A DNA stretch of 64,000 bases from an uncultured Pirellula sp. (GTDB lineage: Bacteria; Planctomycetota; Planctomycetia; Pirellulales; Pirellulaceae), in the NCBI GenBank assembly GCA_903858115.1, contig CAIOHR010000431.1:1-64000 (forward strand), written 5' to 3'. The position numbers were made by a program, and so were the translations under genes. The stretch's first letter is position 1, and every line of letters begins with the position of its first letter. The notes beneath the pieces are model-generated. The model did not search any database, was not told the origin of the DNA, and worked only from the letters and a program-made list of their open reading frames with translations. Below, piece by piece: positions 36,289 through 43,694 of the stretch.

Positions 36289-37230
36289 ATGGCCCTGGGA
36301 AAGACCTTTGACAATGTGATTGGTACGGTTGGGAACACTCCGATGATTCGCATCAATCGCCTTGTTCCTGCGGATCATGCAACGGTATTTGCGAAGTGCG
36401 AGTTTTTCAATCCCCTGAATAGCGTCAAGGATCGGATCGGAATGGCGATGATCGAGGATGCCGAGATATCGGGCAGACTCACCAAAGACACTCACATTAT
36501 CGAGCCCACGAGCGGAAATACTGGGATCGCGCTGGCATTCGTGTGTGCTGCCAAAGGGTATCGATTAACTCTCACGATGCCGGAATCGATGTCGATCGAA
36601 CGTCGAGCTTTGTTGCGTGCCTTGGGATCGAATCTTGTTCTAACGCCTGCGGCCGATGGCATGCGTGGTGCGATCGCCAAGGCAGCGGAAATGGTTGCGA
36701 ACGACCCAGTGGGATGGATGCCTCAACAATTCGAGAATCCAGCGAATCCAGCAGTCCATGAACGAACGACCGGGCCTGAGATTTGGGCCGACACCGCAGG
36801 TCAAATCGATGCCATTGTGGCTGGTGTTGGGACCGGGGGCACGATCACTGGTGTTGCTCGATACATCAAAAAGCTCAATCCAAACTTCAAAGCGATCGCC
36901 GTCGAACCAAAGCAATCCCCCGTCATCAGCGGCGGACAACCGGGCAAGCATCGCATTCAAGGAATCGGTGCCGGCTTTGTCCCGAAGAACCTCGACCGAT
37001 CTGTTATCGACGACGTCATTCAGGTTGACGACGAACTAGCATTCGAGTGGGGGCGAAAACTTGCCAGCCAAGAGGGCATTATGGCTGGGATCAGCAGTGG
37101 TGCCAATATGTGGGCCGCAACTCAAATCGCGGCGAGACCAGAGTTCAAAGGGAAGCGGATCGTAACGATCATGTGCAGTCTCGGAGAGCGTTATCTGTCG
37201 ACCCCATTGTTCGGAGATCTCGGAACTTAA
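36289..37230 (+). CDS. cysK: Cysteine synthase A (O-acetylserine sulfhydrylase)
   Basis: A 313-residue PLP enzyme that makes cysteine from O-acetylserine and sulfide. The PLP lysine is in NSVKDRIG (about K47), the substrate loop is EPTSGNTGIALAF, the phosphate-binding glycine loop is VGTGGTITGVARYI, and the C-terminal ISSGANMWAA is typical. Length and order match CysK without the CBS or other extensions. ATG 36289 is used; the frame also starts at 36268 but that adds residues before the conserved GKTFDNVIGTVGNTP beginning. It stands alone between the DUF1080 gene and the terpenoid-cyclase-fold gene; no T-box or other leader RNA was found in the 180 bp upstream. Confidence 0.96.
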   Translation: MALGKTFDNVIGTVGNTPMIRINRLVPADHATVFAKCEFFNPLNSVKDRIGMAMIEDAEISGRLTKDTHIIEPTSGNTGIALAFVCAAKGYRLTLTMPESMSIERRALLRALGSNLVLTPAADGMRGAIAKAAEMVANDPVGWMPQQFENPANPAVHERTTGPEIWADTAGQIDAIVAGVGTGGTITGVARYIKKLNPNFKAIAVEPKQSPVISGGQPGKHRIQGIGAGFVPKNLDRSVIDDVIQVDDELAFEWGRKLASQEGIMAGISSGANMWAATQIAARPEFKGKRIVTIMCSLGERYLSTPLFGDLGT

Positions 37231-37235
37231 AGGAA

Positions 37236-37271
37236 GGCATTCGATTTGCCTTCGCATTTCGATTTGCCTTC
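37236..37271. repeat. 17/18-bp tandem repeat, two copies
   Basis: GCATTCGATTTGCCTTC is followed at once by GCATTTCGATTTGCCTTC (one extra T), just after the cysK stop codon and 17 bases before the next start. Confidence 0.85.
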
Positions 37272-37288
37272 ATGAGGAGCAGGATAAC

Positions 37289-38359
37289 GTGGCAACCAAC
37301 CAGTTTAGACGCAGAGCTTTGCTTCAAGGGCTGGGTGCCGTAACGGCTACTTCAGCATTTTGTTCGCTGCCGACCTTCGGCAACAGTACAGGCTACGCGT
37401 CCAAGGGAAAGAACCCCGAGTGGGAAGAGTCGATCAAACGAGGGCTCGACTTCCTAGCTCGAACGCAATCGACACGCGGGCAATGGCAAAGTCCACCGTA
37501 CCCTGTCGCTATTGGTGCTTTGGCAGGGATAGCACTGATCTGCAGTGGTTCTACGATCACGCAAGGTCCCTATGCAAAATACATTGCACGGACCACCGAT
37601 TATCTTATCAGTCAAACGCAAAAGAACGGACTTATCGGCGATCCTGAAAACGATCAGCGATACACCTACGGTCATGGTTTCTCCATGCTCTTCCTGTCGC
37701 AAGTGCTGGGCGAAGAAGGTTTGCAAGACCGACGCGACGATCTTGTAGAAGTCCTGAATGGCGCCGTTGCCTTTTGCGGGAAAGCACAGACCGCGGCAGG
37801 AGGCTGGGGATATTTGAGCGCCAAGGATGGCAACGACTACGACGAGGGCTCCACCACAATCACACAGGTCCAAGGATTGCGAGGTTGCCGAAATGCAGGC
37901 ATCGCCGTACCAGGTGAAATCATCGAAGCGGCGAAACGCTATATCTACAGTTGCCAAAACGAAGATGGCGGGATCAGCTACTCCAGCCAACAGAAAGGCT
38001 CATCGAGACCTGCCATCGCTGCTGCTAGTCTTGCTGCGCTCTACAACGCAGGTGACTATGAAAGTACGAAAGTCCCTGAGATGCTCGCGTACTGCCGCAA
38101 GGAGTTGCACTCCGTCTCGAAAGAAGAGAGCTTGTTCGGCCATTGGCACTACACCTACCTGTACTACTCTCAAGTCGTTTACCGGCAAGGGGAAGACGAG
38201 TGGTCCAGTTTCCGCGATAGACTCTACGAACGCATCGTCGGGGAACAGCAGGGAGATGGTTCTTGGGATGGTCCCATGATCAACAAGATCTACACTACCG
38301 CGTGCAATTTGATCATCCTTCAATTGGACAAGGGATATCTTCCTATCTTCCAGCGATAA
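37289..38359 (+). CDS. Tat-exported terpenoid-cyclase / prenyltransferase-repeat protein
   Basis: A 356-residue protein with the alpha-toroid fold of terpene cyclases and prenyltransferases. A Tat-like signal (NQFRRRALLQGLGAVTATSAF) is followed by repeated helical units with the Q-x-x-x-G-W or G-x-W pattern: TQSTRGQWQSPPYPVAIG, KAQTAAGGWGYLS, CQNEDGGISYSS and EQQGDGSWDGPMI. The fold is also used by exported proteins that bind or process proteins and glycans, so the chemistry cannot be stated. GTG 37289 has AGGA 10-13 bases upstream. It is a single gene, converging with the unknown gene ending at 38452. Confidence 0.85.
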   Translation: MATNQFRRRALLQGLGAVTATSAFCSLPTFGNSTGYASKGKNPEWEESIKRGLDFLARTQSTRGQWQSPPYPVAIGALAGIALICSGSTITQGPYAKYIARTTDYLISQTQKNGLIGDPENDQRYTYGHGFSMLFLSQVLGEEGLQDRRDDLVEVLNGAVAFCGKAQTAAGGWGYLSAKDGNDYDEGSTTITQVQGLRGCRNAGIAVPGEIIEAAKRYIYSCQNEDGGISYSSQQKGSSRPAIAAASLAALYNAGDYESTKVPEMLAYCRKELHSVSKEESLFGHWHYTYLYYSQVVYRQGEDEWSSFRDRLYERIVGEQQGDGSWDGPMINKIYTTACNLIILQLDKGYLPIFQR

Positions 38360-38372
38360 GTCTTAGCGGTTT

Positions 38373-38399
38373 TCAAAGATCACAGACTCTCAAAGATCA
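38373..38399. repeat. Short direct repeat, 17-bp period
   Basis: TCAAAGATCA occurs at 38373-38382 and 38390-38399, with CAGACTC between the copies, in the convergent spacer. Confidence 0.55.
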
Positions 38400-38451
38400 A
38401 GGATTGATCACAACCCGAGTCGTGCTTTGTTTAACACTCAGCGGGTAGCTT

Positions 38452-39864
38452 CTATCGCGGTGTCCAGGCGGATTGCCGAGCGCCAGGGCGTCGAAGAGAA
38501 ACCTCGCGACGATTCACCATCGTTCGGCCATCTTCCGCTTCGAATTTCACAAACACTTGCACCGCAGTTGAGGTTGGAGCTGACTTTTGCCAAGGCAAAC
38601 TGAGATGATAGCCTTGCGACGTTCCGATAGGTTCCAAATACTCAGATAGCTCCTTCGTGCCAATCTCCCAAGCGGCGATGCGTGTTGATTGGCCGTCGGT
38701 TGTTTCCTCGACAACAATCGTTAGTTCTCCCGACTGATTGATCGGCTCGCCCTGTGTGTTACGTGGAATTACGACTAGATATAGCCCGTCGTCTCCCGGC
38801 GACTCATCGAAGTTATGACCGCGACACATCGTGGGATGGAATGCAATCTCTACGATTCGATTATCGGTTGGTGCAGCCTGAATAGGTGTCGTAGCACTAG
38901 CCAGCACGACACCATTGTCGACGGGGAGCTTAATCCTCCCTTGGAGACGGGTTCCCTGGTCAAGCTTAGGAAGCGACGGAGGTGTCATCAAGCTCGGTTG
39001 CGATCCGTTCAAGTTGGGCGGACTGGAACTCGGCTGACCAGGAATCAATGTCGGCTTGGTACCGGTTGGCAAAGGATTGGAATTCACCGCTGGTCTTGCA
39101 GGTGAGGCCTGTGCGGAACGAACCATCGTCGGAGGCATCACCACCTCTTCTGTCAGGTCGTAATCGCGTTTTCTTTTCAGAGTCGTTTTGTCGCCGGAGG
39201 GGAGCAGAGCGGGTGAAACGCTCGGCGTAGTGCTCGGAGGTAAGATGTTCGATGGGGAAGAGCCAGGAAAGTCTTTTGGCGGAGGGAGTAGCGAATCCGA
39301 TGGCTGTGCAGGAACGGGTTCCGGAGTAAGCTTTGGTTTATCAAGAAGCGGTTGCGGAGAAGGCATTTTGAAATCGGACGCGTCAAAATCTAGAGCGTTA
39401 TTGGCTGGTGGTTTTGCCGGAACGCGAGGCACGACAGGTCCCAATTCCACAGCGCCCTCCATCTTGGGAGAGGTCTCAGAACGACTCTCGATCGGTGGTG
39501 CGGGTTCTACGATTTCCTTGGGAGAGCTATCCAGTCTGAAAGGTCGCTCTTGAGTGGCAGAGGGATTCTGCTCTTTCAGCGACTTTAGCTTTGACTGGAT
39601 GTCTAGATAGGCACGTTGCGAATCTGCAAGTTCTTGCTCTAACGCTTGGTAAGCGGCATCGTATTCGTACACACGGTCTTCTAGCATGCGTACTTCACTA
39701 GCCATGTTCTCCACATAGAGTTCATTGAACGCAGCTCTTCGGCATCCGACTTGACAGAGTGGAGCTAGCAACGCGAGCAGCCACAGTCGCTTGGCGTGTT
39801 TACGCCCGCTCTTGCTGCTTGTTGAAGGCGACCTTCGTCGCGGTGTCGGCTTTCGAGACTTCAT
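38452..39864 (-). CDS. Unknown exported or anchored coiled-coil, Pro/Ser-rich protein
   Basis: I do not recognise this 470-residue protein. The first 25 residues are strongly basic, followed by a hydrophobic anchor or signal segment (RLWLLALLAPLCQVGC); the cysteine is not in a good lipobox. Residues 50-110 form a coiled coil (NMASEVRMLEDRVYEYDAAY, ALEQELADSQRAYLDIQSKL), 115-320 are Pro/Ser-rich and probably disordered, and 320-470 form a beta-rich domain (GRIKLPVDNGVVLAS, RIVEIAFHPTMCRGHNFDES, QVFVKFEAEDGRTMVNRREV). The plan suggests a cell-envelope protein with a globular C-terminal domain. It converges with the upstream-strand terpenoid-fold gene. Confidence 0.7.
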   Translation of the reverse strand: MKSRKPTPRRRSPSTSSKSGRKHAKRLWLLALLAPLCQVGCRRAAFNELYVENMASEVRMLEDRVYEYDAAYQALEQELADSQRAYLDIQSKLKSLKEQNPSATQERPFRLDSSPKEIVEPAPPIESRSETSPKMEGAVELGPVVPRVPAKPPANNALDFDASDFKMPSPQPLLDKPKLTPEPVPAQPSDSLLPPPKDFPGSSPSNILPPSTTPSVSPALLPSGDKTTLKRKRDYDLTEEVVMPPTMVRSAQASPARPAVNSNPLPTGTKPTLIPGQPSSSPPNLNGSQPSLMTPPSLPKLDQGTRLQGRIKLPVDNGVVLASATTPIQAAPTDNRIVEIAFHPTMCRGHNFDESPGDDGLYLVVIPRNTQGEPINQSGELTIVVEETTDGQSTRIAAWEIGTKELSEYLEPIGTSQGYHLSLPWQKSAPTSTAVQVFVKFEAEDGRTMVNRREVSLRRPGARQSAWTPR

Positions 39865-39931
39865 GTATCCAGGGAATAGGCAATACTCCCTAGGTACGTC
39901 AAGATGAAATGCTTTCGCCTATCGGTCCGTG

Positions 39932-40282
39932 CTAGCTTGCACGACGAACTTGTTGGCATGCCAAGAAAAGTTCGTAAAAATCTTGTGTCAGAACGATGGG
40001 ATCATCACCAAGATCTTCCAGCCAACTCATCTGGGAGGATGCCATGGCTTGCAATCCCTGGGTAATGTCTCGAACTCGAACTGTAACGCGATTGCTGCCA
40101 GCGAAGTTAGACTTCTTTAGATCTCGACAAAAAGGGACGGAGACAGTGTTGCCTTCCATGTCAAGAACACGCAGTTGTTCGGATGCGAATGCTTTAGCTG
40201 GCAAAGAGACGGTTTCAGTACCATCATAGAGTGATTCGATTGTCGATAGTTCGATGCTGGGGACACGATTCGTTTGACTCAT
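39932..40282 (-). CDS. Small protein of unknown function
   Basis: I do not recognise this 116-residue protein. ATG 40282 follows a purine-rich AAGAAGATGG; the frame extends to 40324 without another ATG. The product has no signal peptide or TM segment. It has a beta-rich N-terminal half (VSLPAKAFASEQLRVLDMEG, VTVRVRDITQGL) and ends in a helix (VLTQDFYELFLACQQVR). Same strand as the 158-residue gene upstream, with a 130-bp gap. Confidence 0.6.
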   Translation of the reverse strand: MSQTNRVPSIELSTIESLYDGTETVSLPAKAFASEQLRVLDMEGNTVSVPFCRDLKKSNFAGSNRVTVRVRDITQGLQAMASSQMSWLEDLGDDPIVLTQDFYELFLACQQVRRAS

Positions 40283-40412
40283 GAACCATCTTCTTTCTCG
40301 AGTGCGATGTCGACGCAATTCCACATGTTGAAGTGTATCGGTTGCGAAGACTTTGCCGCTTCATCAAATCTAAAAAATAAATTCAAGATCTGGAGCGTCC
40401 TCTTGGAGTTCT

Positions 40413-40889
40413 TTAGCCGCCCAGATGGCCGAGAACTTGAATGATGCCATTCAAGTGAGCCATTCTCGGACCGTATCGATCCAAGAAATCATTGAAGGCA
40501 TACTCGCTCTCTTCGAGATTCTCTTTCTGATCCTCGACTTCATCTGCTAGCGTTTGCAAGAAATCAATCTGCACACTCGAAAGCGATTCCAGTGCTTGTT
40601 TGCAACTGCGAACAAGCTTTGGATGAGACTCACGCCATTGATTCACTTCACTTTGACGTTGCGTCGCTGCCTGGTTGCTCGACTGCAAAACCTGCTTGTT
40701 CACTTGCAGCAATTGTTCTAGCAAAACATTCTGTCGGTTTTGCATTTCGATCAACTGACGAGTCAATCCAATCAACGCGGTGCCAATATCGTTTGTCTTG
40801 GGGCTCGGTGTCGGCGAACTATTCTTCGACGATTCCGCCGTGACATCGATGCTGAATACAGGAACAAACGGAGTTGGTTCGTTGGCCAT
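40413..40889 (-). CDS. Coiled-coil protein of unknown function
   Basis: A 158-residue cytoplasmic protein, not recognised. A 35-residue polar, Pro/Ser-rich head is followed by a predicted coiled coil (IEMQNRQNVLLEQLLQVNKQ), a basic middle part (WRESHPKLVRSCKQALESL) and an acidic helical part (ADEVEDQKENLEESEYAF). The gene is divergent from the unknown + SNF2 gene pair starting at 41155, across a 265-bp promoter region. The strand and distance suggest it might be co-expressed with the 116-residue gene downstream. Confidence 0.6.
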   Translation of the reverse strand: MANEPTPFVPVFSIDVTAESSKNSSPTPSPKTNDIGTALIGLTRQLIEMQNRQNVLLEQLLQVNKQVLQSSNQAATQRQSEVNQWRESHPKLVRSCKQALESLSSVQIDFLQTLADEVEDQKENLEESEYAFNDFLDRYGPRMAHLNGIIQVLGHLGG

Positions 40890-41154
40890 AGTGGAGAATT
40901 AGCGAGGGTGTTGTCGTGGAACGAAAGCTTGAATGTTCCCCATTATAGGCATGCAGAAACCCTTTCGTCGAGCTTTTCACTGGCCATTTGTTGAGTTTAC
41001 GGTCTGGGTGGATTGTACCCGTTTTTCTGAATGTACCACGAGCACGGATAGAACTGGATGCAACGCCTCGGTCTAGACGAAGCAATCTTGCCTAACCGCG
41101 ACTAGCAACTCGATGAATTAACCAGGCGAATCTGCGAAGTACGAACAAAAACGC

Positions 41155-41706
41155 ATGGAAACAACGAAGCAAAAGACAATTTCTCTTGGATTTCTTACCG
41201 TACGCAAACATCCGTCGAGAGGATACTTTGGAGGGTTTCTAGTCCTCAACGTATTGGCTCGTCCTTTAGAATTTCATTGCACGTTGCCGGTCCAACCGAC
41301 CAGAGCCCAACAGATATTGTATGGAGCAACTCTCGACGAGTTCATCAGCGGCGAACAGATCGCTAGAGCATTGATACTTAAGGCGAAATCTTCGTTGGAA
41401 GTCGTCTTCACAGACACATTGGCAGCCCTTTCTGGTCGGCATGTCCAAGAAACGCCGCTCATTGCAATCGATGGTTCGTGGGAGCGTTCGGAAAACACCA
41501 TCTGTCATCCGGTGTCTCAAGGGCACGAGTTGAAAAGTGTTTCCGCGCTCGATTATCGGTTCTCGGTTCTTTCGCAATACGAATCCGACCTTCAACGCAT
41601 CCATGCTCTCTTCCATAAAAACGACTCTTCGATCGACTTGATCGAGCCTTTTGGCCGAATCGAAGAAGCGCTCCTAGAAGCCCATCCCGCGGCCAAGGCG
41701 GCATAG
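41155..41706 (+). CDS. Unknown protein encoded directly before the SNF2 ATPase
   Basis: A 183-residue protein with no family I recognise and no signal peptide. The sequence is a mix of beta strands (GYFGGFLVLNVLARPLEFHC, LIAIDGSWERSENTIC) and helices (TLDEFISGEQIARALILKAK), ending in an acidic/Ala C-terminus. It ends 9 bp before the start of the SNF2-family ATPase gene, so the two genes are almost certainly translated from one mRNA and the product may be a partner of that ATPase. That link is inferred only from the gap and order. Confidence 0.7.
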   Translation: METTKQKTISLGFLTVRKHPSRGYFGGFLVLNVLARPLEFHCTLPVQPTRAQQILYGATLDEFISGEQIARALILKAKSSLEVVFTDTLAALSGRHVQETPLIAIDGSWERSENTICHPVSQGHELKSVSALDYRFSVLSQYESDLQRIHALFHKNDSSIDLIEPFGRIEEALLEAHPAAKAA

Positions 41707-41715
41707 GGAGCCGTC

Positions 41716-43548
41716 ATGATGCAAGCGATGGGTAGTGAGTTGATTCAATTCGCAACCGATGTTCCATCAGCCGAAACTGCATGGCAATTCGACTCGAATC
41801 GTATCGAGATTCAATCTTTCGATGCATTACAGTTTGACGCACCTGAGAGATGCGGCGAGATAGACCAACACCTCGGCGATTGGATCTTGAATACGCTACC
41901 GAGTGTGTTGCCTATCCAGTTGGGGCAAGCGTTGCCGAAGACGATCGGTTTCGCATTTCCAGAAATGCCGAACTGGGGCGTGAAGACCGAATCTGAAAAG
42001 CAACCGTCGGATAAGCGGCCCGATAAACCACTGCCCGCATTGTTCGATCCGAAAGAACCTAAGGAACTGGCTGGCAATACAAAATCAGGATTCCCCAAAA
42101 TCACTCGGATGCGTCCACCTGGTGATCTGGTGCGACTCGAAGATAGACTTTACTACGTCTTGCAACCGCCATTGGAAACGATCGTTCAAACGGCCAAGCT
42201 GACGTTTCCCTTTCAGCCGTTCCCTTACCAAATGGAAGGGATCGCGTTTCTGTTCCCGCGCGCGGCCGCTATTCTCGCCGATGAAATGGGCCTTGGTAAG
42301 ACTATGCAAGCGATCACGACGATTCGCATGCTCTTGTTGTCCAACGAGTTAAGTAGTGTATTGCTCGTTTGCCCAAAACCACTTGTCACGAATTGGGTGC
42401 GAGAATTCCGACAATGGGCACCCGAGATTCCGTTGGCGGTGATCGAGGGGGATTTGCACAAACGGCAATGGATTTGGAACAATCCTCAAGCACCGGTCAA
42501 AATTGCAAACTATGAACTCTTGATGCGAGACCGGGATCTAATCGATAGCGGTGAATTGCAATTTGATCTCGTCGTTTTGGACGAGGCGCAACGAATCAAA
42601 AATCGGAACAGCACGACGAGTGAGATCGTACGATCGATTCCACGTTCAAGGTCCTGGGCACTTACCGGTACACCGATCGAAAACTCTACGGAAGATCTTG
42701 TTAGTATCTTCGAGTTCCTATCACCCGGCTACCTTCGCGATGATATGCACCTCAAATCGATGGGGCAAGCGACCCGCGACTACGTTCTTCGACGCACCAA
42801 GGACAAAGTCCTCACCGACATGCCACCTAAATTGTTTCGGCCTGCAGATTTGGAACTGACTGGCGAGCAACGTGCCAGTTATAAAGCGGCTGAAGAAGAA
42901 GGTGTTGTACAACTCTCGGAAATGGGCGAGTCGGTAACCATCCAGCATGTGTTCGAGTTGGTATTGAGGTTGAAGCAGATCTGCAATTTTGATCCCGCAA
43001 CGGGCGCAAGCGCAAAGCTCGAGCGGCTCGAAGCTGATATGGACGAGATCGCTGCGAGCGGTCAAAAAGCAATCATTTTCAGCCAATGGGTCGAGTCCCT
43101 CGACATGATTGGCAACAAGCTAGAACGATTCAATCCACTTTACTATCACGGACGCATTCCATCGAACAAGCGGGATGGAGTGATTGATCAATTCAAGAAT
43201 GACCCATCTCGAAAAGTGATTCTTATGAGTTACGGCGCCGGCGCGGTTGGGTTGAACTTGCAATTCTGCCACTATGTTTTCCTGTTCGACCGATGGTGGA
43301 ACCCAGCGGTCGAGGATCAAGCGATCAATAGGGCCCATCGGCTTGGAGTCAAACAAGCGGTAACGGTAACCCGCATGATGTCCGTAGATACGATCGAACA
43401 ACGTATCCATGATGTTCTCGAAGAGAAGCGAGAACTATTCAACTCCTTGTTTGCTGAGACCGGAACACCGAAGAACTTAGGACTGAGTCAAAAAGAAATC
43501 TTCGGCCTCTTCGGCCTCAACATTCCACGCCAAGCCAAAGCTGCCTAG
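41716..43548 (+). CDS. SNF2-family DNA-dependent ATPase / helicase
   Basis: A 610-residue SNF2-family translocase. The N-terminal 170 residues are of unknown fold; then the two RecA-like lobes: motif I DEMGLGKTMQ (near 191), VLLVCPKPLVTNWVREF (Ia), motif II VVLDEAQRIKN (near 288), motif III ALTGTPIEN, then motifs IV-VI in IIFSQWVESLDMI, YHGRIPSNKR, MSYGAGAVGLNLQ and DQAINRAHRLG. No SWIM, bromo or nuclease domain is present. Start: ATG 41716 with GGGAG 8 bases upstream. It follows the unknown gene by 9 bp. Bacterial SNF2 ATPases of this kind serve in transcription recycling (RapA type), repair or defence; without partners I cannot choose between them. Confidence 0.9.
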   Translation: MMQAMGSELIQFATDVPSAETAWQFDSNRIEIQSFDALQFDAPERCGEIDQHLGDWILNTLPSVLPIQLGQALPKTIGFAFPEMPNWGVKTESEKQPSDKRPDKPLPALFDPKEPKELAGNTKSGFPKITRMRPPGDLVRLEDRLYYVLQPPLETIVQTAKLTFPFQPFPYQMEGIAFLFPRAAAILADEMGLGKTMQAITTIRMLLLSNELSSVLLVCPKPLVTNWVREFRQWAPEIPLAVIEGDLHKRQWIWNNPQAPVKIANYELLMRDRDLIDSGELQFDLVVLDEAQRIKNRNSTTSEIVRSIPRSRSWALTGTPIENSTEDLVSIFEFLSPGYLRDDMHLKSMGQATRDYVLRRTKDKVLTDMPPKLFRPADLELTGEQRASYKAAEEEGVVQLSEMGESVTIQHVFELVLRLKQICNFDPATGASAKLERLEADMDEIAASGQKAIIFSQWVESLDMIGNKLERFNPLYYHGRIPSNKRDGVIDQFKNDPSRKVILMSYGAGAVGLNLQFCHYVFLFDRWWNPAVEDQAINRAHRLGVKQAVTVTRMMSVDTIEQRIHDVLEEKRELFNSLFAETGTPKNLGLSQKEIFGLFGLNIPRQAKAA

Positions 43549-43557
43549 CGCAATCTC

Positions 43558-43625
43558 GACAAAGCCGACAAAAGTCAAAGGGGTAGGCACATTCCATGTG
43601 CCGTCCACCTAGGATCCCGGCAAAT
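43558..43625 (-). repeat. Dispersed intergenic repeat, copy B with intact palindrome
   Basis: About 68 bp between two convergent genes. On the minus strand it runs from ATTTGCCGGGAT to GGCTTTGTC and aligns with 27035-27096 on the + strand. It contains the palindrome GGCACAT-TCC-ATGTGCC (43586-43602, 7-bp stem, 3-base loop), which could act as a bidirectional terminator here. The other copy lacks 6 bp of this palindrome. Confidence 0.75.
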
Positions 43626-43694
43626 GTCCAGGAGCGGACTATATCCTTATGAGATATGAACGGAACACCGTTGAAGGAACGATAAACGGAAACT

